Source of the DNA: Nitrospira sp.
GTDB taxonomy: Bacteria; Nitrospirota; Nitrospiria; Nitrospirales; Nitrospiraceae
Length of the DNA stretch: 64,000 nucleotides
Direction: 5' to 3'
NCBI GenBank assembly: GCA_024760525.1
Contig: CP060499.1
Location: forward strand, 124,001-188,000
The notes beneath the pieces are model-generated. The model made no database searches. It was not told the DNA's origin and worked only from the letters and a program-made list of their open reading frames with translations. A program made the translations under genes and the position numbers. Below, one piece after another: positions 8,580-18,638 of this stretch (positions are counted from its first letter, which is position 1; the number at the start of each line of letters is the position of its first letter).

Positions 8580-11500
8580 TCATGCAGCTCTATTCGGTCG
8601 GACGGGTGTGTATGGACGATTTTCGGCGACATAGCGCCGAATGTGCGAGGCAACCTCTTCGACATGTGGTGATGTCAGAAGGTCTGCCGTCCGACGAGCC
8701 GCAATCTCTATGTTCTGACATTCACCGCCTGCCAGCTCCCTCCACGCATATCGAGTATCGTGTGCCACAATCCGTTGCGAAGCCACGATGTTGAGCATTC
8801 GTCCGGGAAATGCTCGTATTGTATAGTGAGCCGCGGCGCGAAACATCGCTTGTTCAATGCGTTTGATCTGACGTTGTCTCAGTTCAGTTTCAGCCGGTTG
8901 TTGGAAAAAGGACAGGGCCTTCCCGCACTTGCGTTGTATGACCGGCAGCCAGTCTCTGGGAGGGCTACGTCGCAGTTCGCCAAGCGTGTTCAAGGTCATG
9001 GAGAGAATACCCATCGGCAGAGCAACTCCGATTGGGAGATCCGTGTGATGTGAACGGTACGAACTCGGATGCCAGCTATTGATGATAACCAGGCTGACCG
9101 CTGCATTCTGCCCGACCAATTGCTGGGCCATTTCATAGGCGACCAGTCCACCGGTACAGGCGCCAACGATCACGTATGGTCCTTCGGGAAGGCGCGTACG
9201 GATTTCACCGATGTAATGCTTCGCCATCTCGTGTACAGAGTCAAATGGCTCCGCTTTTCCATCGAATCCTCGCGCTTGTAAGCCGTACACCGGGTGAGCC
9301 TGGCCCAGTAGCCTTGCCAACGGAGCGAACCACAACACATCGCCTCCTACTCCCGGTACCAAGAACACAGGGACGGTCGACCCATTGGGCTGCATGGCGA
9401 TCAGTGAGTGCCATGGTGGTACCCATCGTTCCTGTGTAAGAACAGCGGTGAGCTCGGCAATGGTCGGTGCCTGAAACAGAGTGGCAAGAGGAAGATGTCG
9501 CCCGTAGACCTGTTCAATGAGATGGAATAGCTGGGCGGCTTTGAGTGAGTGACCGCCGAGATCGAAGAAGTTGTCATGAACCCCGACCTTGTCGAGCCCA
9601 AACACCTGTTGCCACAAGGCCGCCATTTGGACATCCATTCGATCGCGAGGCTCAACATAGACAGGAACGCTTGAGAGAGTGGAGGCTGGTGATGGGAGTG
9701 CTTTCCTGTCCACTTTGTTATTGGCAGTGAGGGGCAGTGCCTCCAGAAAGACGAAGAGCGAAGGGACCATATAATCCGGAATCTCCGCCCGCAGAAATGA
9801 GCGAAGTTCTGGTTGGCTTGCGGCAGGCTCCTTCTGGCAGACCACATAGGCGACCAACTGCTTCATGCCGTGCCGATCTTCGCGCGCGGTGACCACCGCC
9901 TGCCGGACCGCAGGATGGCGGCTCAACGCGGACTCGATGTCGCCCAATTCGATTCTGTACCCTCTGATCTTGACCTGATGATCTAATCGTCCCAGATGGA
10001 CGATGCGTCCATCCGATCGATAACGAGCCAAGTCTCCCGTTCGATACACCTTCGCGAGGGGATCGAGGGAAAATGGGTGAGGGATGAACCGGTCCTTTGT
10101 TAACTCGGGCCGTCCACGGTACCCTCGGGCTAATCCATGGCCTCCGATATAGAGCTCCCCGGCAACTCCCACCGGAACCGGCTGGAGGAATTGATCCACG
10201 ATATACACGTCTGTGTTGGCAATCGGCCGTCCGATGGTAATCTCTAGATCAGTGCGTTCGATCTTCTCGATCGTAGACCAAATGGTGGTTTCCGTCGGAC
10301 CATACATATTCCACAGGGCGACGCTGCGATCCAGCAACGACGTCGCGAGATCCGGAGGAAGAGCTTCCCCTCCGCAAAGTACCGTCAGGTTATGACTGCC
10401 CAGCCATCCCGCCTCGATCAACATCCGCCATGTTGCAGGGGTCGCTTGCATGATCGTCGGCTGGACGGTTTCACAGAGGGACCGTAATCGCCGCCCGTCC
10501 ATCGTAGCCGCTCGACCGGCGATCTCGACACGGGCGCCGACCAGCAACGGGACGTACAATTCCAGCCCGGCGATATCGAAGGATAGTGTCGTGACGGAGA
10601 GCAGGATATCCTGCGCTGAACATCCCGGCTCTTGCCGTATCGAGCACAAGAAATTCACCAGCGCCTGGTGGGGAATTTCCACCCCTTTGGGCTGTCCCGT
10701 CGAACCTGATGTGTACAGGATGTACGCGAGGTCTTGAGGCGTTGCGATCGGCGGAAGATTATCATCACCCTCCTGTGCGATCCGTTCCCACTCTCGATCA
10801 AGACACAGCACGCGACAGGTTCCAGCATCAAACCGATCGGATAGCGGTTCTGATGTGAGCAGTACCACGACTGATGCATCCTCGGTCATAAATCGGAGCC
10901 GATCCCGTGGATACTCAGGGTCGAGAGGGACGTAGACGCCACCGGTTTTAAGCACCGCCATCAACGCGATCACCATCTCCAACGATCGCTCAAGGCCGAT
11001 GCCTACCGTTACACCGGGTCGAATGCCCAGCGTTTGGAGATACCGCGCCAGCTGATTCGCCCGGGCATTGAGCTCGCCGTACCGCAGCGCCTTTCGTCCC
11101 ATCGACAAGGCAACGTTTTCAGGCGTCCTCTCGACCTGGGACTCGAACAGCTGAGGAAAACATTCGGATTGCGGATAGTCCTGTTGTGTGGAATTCCAGT
11201 CCTGCAACATCTGCTTGCGCTCGGGCGCTGTGAGTGTCGGGAGCTCAGAGAGCCTCGCGTTGGGATTGACCAATGCGCCATCGAGCAGGATCTTATACTG
11301 TCCCAACATGCGCTCGGCTGTCTGCGGCTGGAAGAGGTCGGTATTGAAGGTCAAGTAAGCTTTGCGGGAGATCTCAGTTTCGATCGTCAAGCTCAAGTCA
11401 AATTGTGCGGCTTGCGTTTCCACCTCGAACGGCACCCAACTCAAGCCATGGACGTTGATCTCTCCGATAGGAGCATTAGGCAAATTGAAAAGGACTTGCA

Positions 11501-14500
11501 CCAGCGGGGCGGAGCTATGGTCACGGGCGGAGTGCATCGTCTCGACCAATTTATCGAACGGAAAATCCTGGTTGGCATAGGCGCCCAACGCCGTATCACG
11601 GACCCGTGCGACCAGCTCAACGAACGTCGGATCGCCGGAAAGGTCTGTACGTAACACCAGTGTATTGACGAACGAACCGATGATTGATTCGACCGCAGAT
11701 TGAGTCCGGTTGGCAACGGGGGAGCCCACCGCGACATCGTGCTGCCCGGAATAGCGACTCAAGAGAATCTGGAAGCAGGCCAACAGGGTCATGAATACCG
11801 TTGCATTGTGTTCGGCGCTGAATTGTTTCAGTCGATCGATCAACGATGCGGGCAGCTCCAGCATGCCATGCGAGCCGTTGAAGGTTTGAACCATGGGGCG
11901 TGGGTGATCGGTCGGCAACGAAAGCTTGGAAAGACCTGCCAGCTTCTTCTGCCAGTAATTCGATTGGGCGCTGAGCCAATCGTCGGTGAGACAGCGCCTC
12001 TGCCACACCGCATAGTCGGCATACTGAAGAGGGATCGATTTCGCAGAGGGAATCTCCCCGCGGCAATACGCGTTGTAGAACGATGCAAACTCATGCCCGA
12101 TGATTCCGAACGACCACTGATCACCGATAATATGATGCATCGTGAGCACCAACACATGATCCTCTGGCTCGATCTCAATCAATAGGAATCTCGCCAGCGG
12201 GCCCTTTTCGAGATCGAACGGCCGGGCTGCTTCCTGTTCCACCAGTCGAGCCGCCGCTCGCTGTCGCTCTTCGGGGGGGAACTGCGTCAGATCGACTTCG
12301 GTCCAGTGAGGGGATTGAAAGGAGCTGATGATCTGGACCGGTCCCTCACCCGTCATTGCGAACGTCGTTCGGAAAGCCTCATGACGTCTACATATGGTAT
12401 CGATCGTACTCCGGAGGGCCGACTTGTTGAGCCGTCCCATCTGCCGCGACGCAAAGGGCATGTTATAGGCCGTGCTCTCAGGGGCCAACCGATACATCAG
12501 CCACATCCGTTGTTGAGAATAGGAAAGGGGGAGTGGCCGATCTCTGGGAACCTGAATGATCGGAGGAAGCACGGAAACGTTCTGTTCCTGAGCGCGTAAA
12601 TGCGTCACGGTTTCGGCCAAGGCTTCGATAGTGGGTCGCTCAAAAAGCATCGGGAGTGGGATGTCGATCTCAAAGACCTCGCGTATGCGGGAAACGAGCT
12701 GGGTCGCCAACAGTGAGTGGCCTCCTCGCTCGAAAAAATTGTCTTGGATGCCGGCTTCCGGTACCGCAAGAACCGATTTCCACAGCTCAGTCAATGATTC
12801 TTCGACCTGATTTCTCGGAGCGACCCTGGCTGAGGCTTGACCGGCTGTGTCTTCAGGGGCGGGGAGCGCGTTGCGATTCACTTTTCCTGTCGCCGTGAGC
12901 GGCATGGCTTCCACCCACAGCATGACGGAAGGCACCATATAGTGTGGTAATCGCGTGACAAGATAACTCCGAATCTGTTCGAGGCGTTCTTTGAGCGACG
13001 GCAGGCCGGTGACATAGGCGACCAACCGGTGCTGGTCCGGTTTATCTTGTCGGAGGAGTACCGCTGTCTGATAGACGCCCGGGAAGTTGCTCAGTGCATA
13101 TTCGACTTCGCCCAGTTCAATTCGATAGCCACGCAGCTTGACCTGCTGATCGATCCGTCCAAGAAACTCCACATTCCCGTCCTCGCGATATCGAGCCATG
13201 TCGCCGGTCCGGTACAGGCGGGAGCCGGCCGCGTGAGGATTTTGGAGAAACCGCTCTTGGGTCAACTGAGGTTGGTTCACATACCCACGGGCCAGACCAT
13301 CTCCCGAGACGTAGAGCTCACCCGGCATCCCAACGGGAACCGGCTGCAGGCCTGCGTCCAAGACATAGAGTTGCATCGTCTCGATCGATTTTCCGATCGG
13401 CACTCGGGCTCCTGCCTCCTCGCGTGTCGTTTGATACACGCTGCACCAGACGGTCGCTTCCGTCGGTCCAAATTCGTTGAAGAGCATCGTACGAGGCAGG
13501 AGTTGGTAGTGCTTTCTCACGAGTTCAAGGGGAAGGCTCTCGCCGGCGGTAATGACGATACGAAGAGATTCCAACTGGGCATTGACGGCCTCACCGAGCA
13601 CGGCCTGGTACAAGGAAGGCACCCACACAACATGCGAGATGCGGTGATGCGCAATAAGCGTGGCAAGCTCTGTTGGACTGCGATGGGCAGTCTCCGAAGG
13701 AATGATTAACTCCCCTCCCTCCATCAGTGTCCAAAAGATACCGGTCACGGACCCATCAAAGGCCAGGGAGAACGTCAGCAAGAACCGGGATACCTGTTCC
13801 CGATAATAAAGAAGTCTGGCATAAAGAGAAGTCACCAGATTGCGGTGTGTTACCGCCACGCCTTTCGGCTGCCCGGTCGATCCCGAGGTGTACATGATAT
13901 ACGCGAGTTGATCTGGGGAAATTGAAACAGCGAGATTTTCGTCCTCTCCACGTACTGCTGATTGGCCGATGGTCTCCAGGTCACAGATGTGGCCGGTATA
14001 ACCTTGTAAATGGCTACGAAGATGTCCCTGAGTCACGACGATGGAAATCTTTGCATCCTCCAGCATGAGCTGGAGACGGTGACCGGGAAAGGATGGATCC
14101 AGGGGAACATAGCCTCCCCCTGCTTTGAGAATACCAAGGAGACCCACAAGACAGTCTACCGAACGCTCGACACAGAGACCCACTGGAAGGTCGGCACGGA
14201 CCCCCAACCTCTGTAAGGCACGGGCAACTCGATTCGCTCGGCGGTTCAACTCTTGATAGCTGATGGACTGGTCCCCGCACGTGACCGCTGGTGCATGAGG
14301 AGTTCGCTCGACTTGTGCTTCGATGAGCGCATGGATACCGGCAGAACACGGAACAGGAGTTGTCGGCCGGGTCCATTGGAGGAGCATCCGGCGATGCTCT
14401 TCAGCCGTCAGCAATGAGAGATCATCAAGACGGGCCTCAGGTTTGTTGATGAATTCCTCAAGAAGTGTCTGGATCTGTCCCAGCATGCGATCGATCGTCG

Positions 14501-17500
14501 ACTCATCAAAGATCGCACGGTCGTAAAGAAACGCCAACTCCACGCCGCGCACCTTGTTGACCACCATCAGCACGAGATCAAACTCCGACGCGGTCGGTTC
14601 CCAGGGGAGGTGGGCGGCCTCAATATCTCTGACTTTGAACGTCGACAGGGGGTCGTCTTCGCAGACAATCATCACGTTGAAAAGCGGAGAAAGCTGTCGC
14701 TCGCGTTGTAATGACAGCGTCTCGATCACCTCTTCAAACGGAAGTTCCTGATGATCATAGGCATCTGCCACCACCCGGCGTATGTGTTTCAACAGACCCT
14801 GTCCTGTCAGTCCGCCGGAAAGCTGAGCCCGAAGCGCCACCGTATTGACGCAATATCCCATCATATCTTCGAGTTCTCTACGACGCCTGTCGGCCACCAC
14901 CGATCCAATCACGACGTCGGACTCCTGCGTGTAGCGATGTAGCCACGTCACAAAGACGGCATACAGCACCATGAATCTGGTCACAGTCTGGTGTTGACAG
15001 AAGAGATCCAAGGCGTCTGCAAGTCCTGGAGAAAGCGGCCGTGACCGCACGGCTCCCTCAAACGTCCTTACTTTCGGCCGTGGACGGTCGGCAGGCAATT
15101 CAGCAGGTGGCCGGACGCCGCTCAACTGCCGGGTCCAATACTCGCGATGCACTCCACGAAGGCCTTGATCAAGCCTGTTTCGCTGCCAATCGGCAAAATC
15201 TGTGAACTGAACGGTAGACTTGGACAGTCCAGCCCCTCGAGCGTCGCCTCCGGCTTCCCAGAGAAGGGCCAGTTCCTTACAAAAAATACGAAGAGACCAG
15301 CCGTCTGCGACGAGGCGGTGGAAAGTCAGCGCCAAGACATGCACATCCCGCTCAAGTGCCAGCAGCGCAACCCTGAACAACGGTCCTCGTCTAAGATCAA
15401 AGGGTCGGCCGGCTTCCGTTCGTAAGAACTGCCGGACTTCGATTTCTTGCTCAGTCTGGCTCAGGGATTGGAAATCATGTCGTCCTATCGTGAACTTCAT
15501 ATCGGAGCATACTTTCGCGTATCCCTCTCCTCTTTCCGATCCGAACCGAGTTCGAAGAATTTCATGTCGGCGGATGATCTCCTGCACCGACCCCTCCAAC
15601 ACTTGGGGTCCGACGGGTCCTCGTATGCGCACACGCATGGAAATATGATTAATGGCACTTTCCGGGTGGACCTGTTCCAAAAACCAAAGTCGCTGCTGCG
15701 AGGAGCTGAGTGGTATCCGGCCTCCTCTTGTTGAGCCCGGTAACAGCGACGTGAGAGGAGCCTGCATGCGGTCGCCGTCATCCGCGTCTCCAACTCCCTC
15801 TATGACCGTAGGCGTCTGGTTCCGACCGGCACTCATTTCAGCGATACGAGCGGCGAGATCGGAAAATGTCGGACATTCAAACACAACACTAAGAGGGAGT
15901 TGGGCATGAAACACATCGACGATTCGCTCCACAATCTGCGCGGCCAGGAGAGAATTGCCTCCGAGGGCGAAAAAATTTGCCTGACGACCCGGCGGAGGCC
16001 CTCCGAGCACCTCCTGCCAGATCTCCGCCAGCCGTTTCTCGACCGTCGTTTCGGGAATTCCGCCCGGTGACTCACCGTTCTGAGCTTCGATCGTTGTGTT
16101 CAGCGTACTCGCTGCGACCACGGTGAGCTGACCGGCTTCAAAAGCGGCTTTGCAGGCATGCCGCTGAAGTTTTCCGCTGGAAGTCCTTGGGATCGTTCCA
16201 GCCTTGATCAGCACGACACTGTGAATTTCCAGCTCATACTCGTCAGCCAATGCGCGGCGGATACAGCTGACCACTTCGGTGATATCCGATTCGGGCGGCT
16301 GCTTCTCAATCTCATGGACCAGTACGACGCACTCTCCGGTCTCGCCCTCGATCGAGAAGGCCGCCCCGCATCCTTGCCGCAAGCCCGGGTGAGCGTGCCC
16401 GGCGGTCCACTCCAAGTCATGAGGGTAATAGTTGCGTCCCCGCACGATGATCAGGTCTTTGAGGCGCCCGGTCAGGAACAGCTCTTCGCGGTGGAGGAAT
16501 CCAAGATCACCGGTCCGCAAATAGGGATCATCGCCTGATCCGGCCACGGTTGCTTTGAATGTGACGTTCGTTTCTTCCTGTTTCTCCCAGTAACCGGCGG
16601 CGATCCCGGCACCCGCGATCCAGACCTCTCCAATGTCACCAGGCCGGCACTCCTTGTGAGTCGTGGGATGCACAATCTTGATGCGAGTCTCTTCGAGGGG
16701 TTCTCCGCACCCGACCAGCGTTCGAATGGCTTTGTCCGGCGCGGAGGACACTTTGACGATCGACTCCGTCAATGCCTCCGCCTCTACCTTCAAGAATGTC
16801 GGTTCCGCACCAACCCGCTTCATGGTCACCAGCAATGTGGCTTCAGCGAGCCCATATGCCGGCGCAAACGCTGTCCGCCGAAAGCCATGCGGACCGAAGG
16901 TATTGATAAACCGCTCAACCGTATCGGCATGGATGGGCTCCGCGCCGCAACTTGCGACCATCCATGTACTCAAATCAGCTTCCCATTTGCCTTGTTGCCG
17001 TACAGCCCTGAGACACGCCTCATAGGAGAAGTTCGGTCCGCCGCTATGGGTAATGGCAAATCGGGAGATCGCTTCAAGCCAACGCAGAGGCCGCCGCAGA
17101 AACGTGATGGGTGACATCAGGTAGGCGGGAATACCGGCATAGAATGGAGCGATGATTCCATGCAGCAGTCCATAGTCATGGAAGTAGGGCAACCAGCAGA
17201 GCGACCGGCTGTTGTCCGACACGGCGCCGGCCACGCTCAAGGCCCGGCAATGAGCGAGCACATTGCCATGATCGACCATGACGCCGCGAGGAGCGGCCGT
17301 CGACCCCGAGGTATATTGCAGATAAGCAAGGGCACTGCGTGTAGGTCGTGGCAATTCAACCGGATCGGCAGGACCGTAGGGTTGATCCGTCGCCATCCAC
17401 TTAAACTGCCCGACTTCCTCGGCAAGTGAGAATTCCGAAGACAGAGTCTCGATATCTGAAGTGGTAAGCACCAGCGATACTTCGGCATCGTCGATAATAG

Positions 17501-17834
17501 CGCGAAGTCTTGGCAGACTCTGCTTCCGCCTGACAAGATCGGGAGCCGGAACAGGAACCGGAACGAGACCGGCACACACGCTCGCCCAAAACGCGCAGAT
17601 GACCTCGATCCCCTGTGGATAGAGAAGAAGGGCTCGTGTTCCCGGTGGAACCTCACGTGCAAGCCGATCGGCAAGCGAACGCACCGCGCGTTCAAGCTGG
17701 CTATAGGTCAGTTGATCTGCGAGCTCAAGGTTGCCGCGAACAACGGCATAGGCAAGCGCATTCTGGTTGCTCCGGCAACGAAACTCAAAGAGATCAGCGA
17801 GATTGTTGACGGACGGAGGGACAGATTTTGACAT
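8580..17834 (-). CDS. FAAL-NRPS megasynthase (FAAL-PCP-C-A-PCP-C-A-PCP-TE)
   Basis: This is a 3084-residue lipopeptide synthetase. Domains: a fatty-acyl-AMP ligase at about 1-580 (LQYTSGSTAAPRGVMVDHGN is typical of FAAL); PCP1 with serine 628 (GGNSLLA); C1 at about 690-1130; A1 at about 1165-1660 (TSGSTGQPKG from 1316); PCP2 with serine 1707; C2 at about 1760-2200 (HHIIGDQ, second histidine 1901); A2 at about 2225-2720; PCP3 with serine 2763; and a thioesterase at about 2790-3075. By analogy with known binding-pocket codes, A2 reads D-I-L-Q-L-G-M-I-W, which I recall as a glycine code. A1 reads roughly D-G-T-x-I-A-E-V-W, partly like tyrosine codes; its substrate is uncertain. There is no epimerase or methyltransferase. 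The predicted product is fatty acyl-X-Gly. Odd points: C1 has HRLVADG with arginine (840) for the catalytic histidine, and the TE nucleophile motif is GACTG with cysteine 2893. The ATG at 17834 lacks a clear ribosome binding site. Confidence 0.95.
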   Translation of the reverse strand: MSKSVPPSVNNLADLFEFRCRSNQNALAYAVVRGNLELADQLTYSQLERAVRSLADRLAREVPPGTRALLLYPQGIEVICAFWASVCAGLVPVPVPAPDLVRRKQSLPRLRAIIDDAEVSLVLTTSDIETLSSEFSLAEEVGQFKWMATDQPYGPADPVELPRPTRSALAYLQYTSGSTAAPRGVMVDHGNVLAHCRALSVAGAVSDNSRSLCWLPYFHDYGLLHGIIAPFYAGIPAYLMSPITFLRRPLRWLEAISRFAITHSGGPNFSYEACLRAVRQQGKWEADLSTWMVASCGAEPIHADTVERFINTFGPHGFRRTAFAPAYGLAEATLLVTMKRVGAEPTFLKVEAEALTESIVKVSSAPDKAIRTLVGCGEPLEETRIKIVHPTTHKECRPGDIGEVWIAGAGIAAGYWEKQEETNVTFKATVAGSGDDPYLRTGDLGFLHREELFLTGRLKDLIIVRGRNYYPHDLEWTAGHAHPGLRQGCGAAFSIEGETGECVVLVHEIEKQPPESDITEVVSCIRRALADEYELEIHSVVLIKAGTIPRTSSGKLQRHACKAAFEAGQLTVVAASTLNTTIEAQNGESPGGIPETTVEKRLAEIWQEVLGGPPPGRQANFFALGGNSLLAAQIVERIVDVFHAQLPLSVVFECPTFSDLAARIAEMSAGRNQTPTVIEGVGDADDGDRMQAPLTSLLPGSTRGGRIPLSSSQQRLWFLEQVHPESAINHISMRVRIRGPVGPQVLEGSVQEIIRRHEILRTRFGSERGEGYAKVCSDMKFTIGRHDFQSLSQTEQEIEVRQFLRTEAGRPFDLRRGPLFRVALLALERDVHVLALTFHRLVADGWSLRIFCKELALLWEAGGDARGAGLSKSTVQFTDFADWQRNRLDQGLRGVHREYWTRQLSGVRPPAELPADRPRPKVRTFEGAVRSRPLSPGLADALDLFCQHQTVTRFMVLYAVFVTWLHRYTQESDVVIGSVVADRRRRELEDMMGYCVNTVALRAQLSGGLTGQGLLKHIRRVVADAYDHQELPFEEVIETLSLQRERQLSPLFNVMIVCEDDPLSTFKVRDIEAAHLPWEPTASEFDLVLMVVNKVRGVELAFLYDRAIFDESTIDRMLGQIQTLLEEFINKPEARLDDLSLLTAEEHRRMLLQWTRPTTPVPCSAGIHALIEAQVERTPHAPAVTCGDQSISYQELNRRANRVARALQRLGVRADLPVGLCVERSVDCLVGLLGILKAGGGYVPLDPSFPGHRLQLMLEDAKISIVVTQGHLRSHLQGYTGHICDLETIGQSAVRGEDENLAVSISPDQLAYIMYTSGSTGQPKGVAVTHRNLVTSLYARLLYYREQVSRFLLTFSLAFDGSVTGIFWTLMEGGELIIPSETAHRSPTELATLIAHHRISHVVWVPSLYQAVLGEAVNAQLESLRIVITAGESLPLELVRKHYQLLPRTMLFNEFGPTEATVWCSVYQTTREEAGARVPIGKSIETMQLYVLDAGLQPVPVGMPGELYVSGDGLARGYVNQPQLTQERFLQNPHAAGSRLYRTGDMARYREDGNVEFLGRIDQQVKLRGYRIELGEVEYALSNFPGVYQTAVLLRQDKPDQHRLVAYVTGLPSLKERLEQIRSYLVTRLPHYMVPSVMLWVEAMPLTATGKVNRNALPAPEDTAGQASARVAPRNQVEESLTELWKSVLAVPEAGIQDNFFERGGHSLLATQLVSRIREVFEIDIPLPMLFERPTIEALAETVTHLRAQEQNVSVLPPIIQVPRDRPLPLSYSQQRMWLMYRLAPESTAYNMPFASRQMGRLNKSALRSTIDTICRRHEAFRTTFAMTGEGPVQIISSFQSPHWTEVDLTQFPPEERQRAAARLVEQEAARPFDLEKGPLARFLLIEIEPEDHVLVLTMHHIIGDQWSFGIIGHEFASFYNAYCRGEIPSAKSIPLQYADYAVWQRRCLTDDWLSAQSNYWQKKLAGLSKLSLPTDHPRPMVQTFNGSHGMLELPASLIDRLKQFSAEHNATVFMTLLACFQILLSRYSGQHDVAVGSPVANRTQSAVESIIGSFVNTLVLRTDLSGDPTFVELVARVRDTALGAYANQDFPFDKLVETMHSARDHSSAPLVQVLFNLPNAPIGEINVHGLSWVPFEVETQAAQFDLSLTIETEISRKAYLTFNTDLFQPQTAERMLGQYKILLDGALVNPNARLSELPTLTAPERKQMLQDWNSTQQDYPQSECFPQLFESQVERTPENVALSMGRKALRYGELNARANQLARYLQTLGIRPGVTVGIGLERSLEMVIALMAVLKTGGVYVPLDPEYPRDRLRFMTEDASVVVLLTSEPLSDRFDAGTCRVLCLDREWERIAQEGDDNLPPIATPQDLAYILYTSGSTGQPKGVEIPHQALVNFLCSIRQEPGCSAQDILLSVTTLSFDIAGLELYVPLLVGARVEIAGRAATMDGRRLRSLCETVQPTIMQATPATWRMLIEAGWLGSHNLTVLCGGEALPPDLATSLLDRSVALWNMYGPTETTIWSTIEKIERTDLEITIGRPIANTDVYIVDQFLQPVPVGVAGELYIGGHGLARGYRGRPELTKDRFIPHPFSLDPLAKVYRTGDLARYRSDGRIVHLGRLDHQVKIRGYRIELGDIESALSRHPAVRQAVVTAREDRHGMKQLVAYVVCQKEPAASQPELRSFLRAEIPDYMVPSLFVFLEALPLTANNKVDRKALPSPASTLSSVPVYVEPRDRMDVQMAALWQQVFGLDKVGVHDNFFDLGGHSLKAAQLFHLIEQVYGRHLPLATLFQAPTIAELTAVLTQERWVPPWHSLIAMQPNGSTVPVFLVPGVGGDVLWFAPLARLLGQAHPVYGLQARGFDGKAEPFDSVHEMAKHYIGEIRTRLPEGPYVIVGACTGGLVAYEMAQQLVGQNAAVSLVIINSWHPSSYRSHHTDLPIGVALPMGILSMTLNTLGELRRSPPRDWLPVIQRKCGKALSFFQQPAETELRQRQIKRIEQAMFRAAAHYTIRAFPGRMLNIVASQRIVAHDTRYAWRELAGGECQNIEIAARRTADLLTSPHVEEVASHIRRYVAENRPYTPVRPNRAA

Positions 17835-17861
17835 CTATGAGATGTTGATCAGGAGAATTTT

Positions 17862-18008
17862 CTACTGCTTGTTATCAGTCCACCAGATGCATAGCGTAGT
17901 GCGTTTAAACATAAGTTGAAAGAATTTCTGACATTCCCACAACCAGCGATTGATGGCTGAGGCATCCTGCGTCAGTAGGCCAAGATGCTCTGGGGTGTTT
18001 GTCGTCAT
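17862..18008 (-). CDS. Small ORF upstream of the NRPS gene (48 residues)
   Basis: The frame begins with an ATG preceded by TTGGAGCAAAA, runs for 48 codons and stops 27 bases before the NRPS start. The product starts MTTNTPEHLGLL and has a W/F/K-rich C-terminal half (INRWLWECQKFFQLMFKR). It is not an MbtH protein: it lacks the N-x-E-x-Q-x-S-x-W-P pattern and is too short. It could be a leader peptide, a small helper protein or chance. Apart from it, the 17835-18138 divergent region holds no recognisable gene and must carry the promoters for the NRPS and the first cytochrome. Confidence 0.35.
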   Translation of the reverse strand: MTTNTPEHLGLLTQDASAINRWLWECQKFFQLMFKRTTLCIWWTDNKQ

Positions 18009-18138
18009 TTTTGCTCCAATTTTTCCGCATCATCATAACAAATCATGATAAGTAGGCAATAAATAAAGAGAAAGCTATGATGTAGCGCGTGAGGGAGATG
18101 GCACAGTGATCGCAGAGCTTTGCTTTGAAAGGACAAGG

Positions 18139-18528
18139 ATGCTTATCACCGGACGAATGATGGTATTTTGCGCTCTGCTGGCCGGCGCGATCGGTCTGGG
18201 GTTCAGCAATGCCGGAGTGAAAGAGCTGGCTATCATAGCGAAGGGGGGCGATCCAGTCAGTGGGCGGGAGATCTACGTGAACACGTGTATCCGTTGCCAT
18301 GGTATCGAGGGCAAAGGAGCGCCGGGTGTCCAACTCATCCCACCTCCGGCGGACCTCACCTCGCCGGCTATTCAAACCCGGCTCGACGGTACCTTGTTCC
18401 GGCGCATCCATGAAGGCAAACCGAACACCGCCATGGGTGCATGGAAATACTCTCTCTCCGACGAAGAAATCTGGGATGTCTTGGCCTATGTGCGCATCTT
18501 GGGAGCCGAGCAAAGTGGACAGCCATAA
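18139..18528 (+). CDS. Small monohaem c-type cytochrome
   Basis: This 129-residue exported cytochrome has a signal peptide with a hydrophobic core (MMVFCALLAGAIGLGFS). The haem motif is CIRCH in the segment NTCIRCHGIEGKGAPG, and the likely distal methionine is in TAMGAW. A longer frame from 18106 exists, but ATG 18139 follows AGGACAAGG and gives a normal signal peptide. It is the first gene of a long plus-strand cluster of cytochromes and lies 110 bases before the TsdA-like dihaem gene. It probably shuttles electrons in the periplasm; the partner is not visible. Confidence 0.88.
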   Translation: MLITGRMMVFCALLAGAIGLGFSNAGVKELAIIAKGGDPVSGREIYVNTCIRCHGIEGKGAPGVQLIPPPADLTSPAIQTRLDGTLFRRIHEGKPNTAMGAWKYSLSDEEIWDVLAYVRILGAEQSGQP

Positions 18529-18638
18529 AAGACGAATCCAATGGCCGGGAACCGCCTCATACGATATGCCAGCAAGAAAGAGTTGGACAGAGGAGGCGTC
18601 CTCTCCAACACCCAACACGAAAAAGGTGAGGTTCGTTC

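Noticed and set aside
11034..11654. 206-codon plus-strand frame inside the NRPS gene
   Set aside because: It lies antisense to the second condensation domain; the NRPS frame is unambiguous and this frame has no family features.
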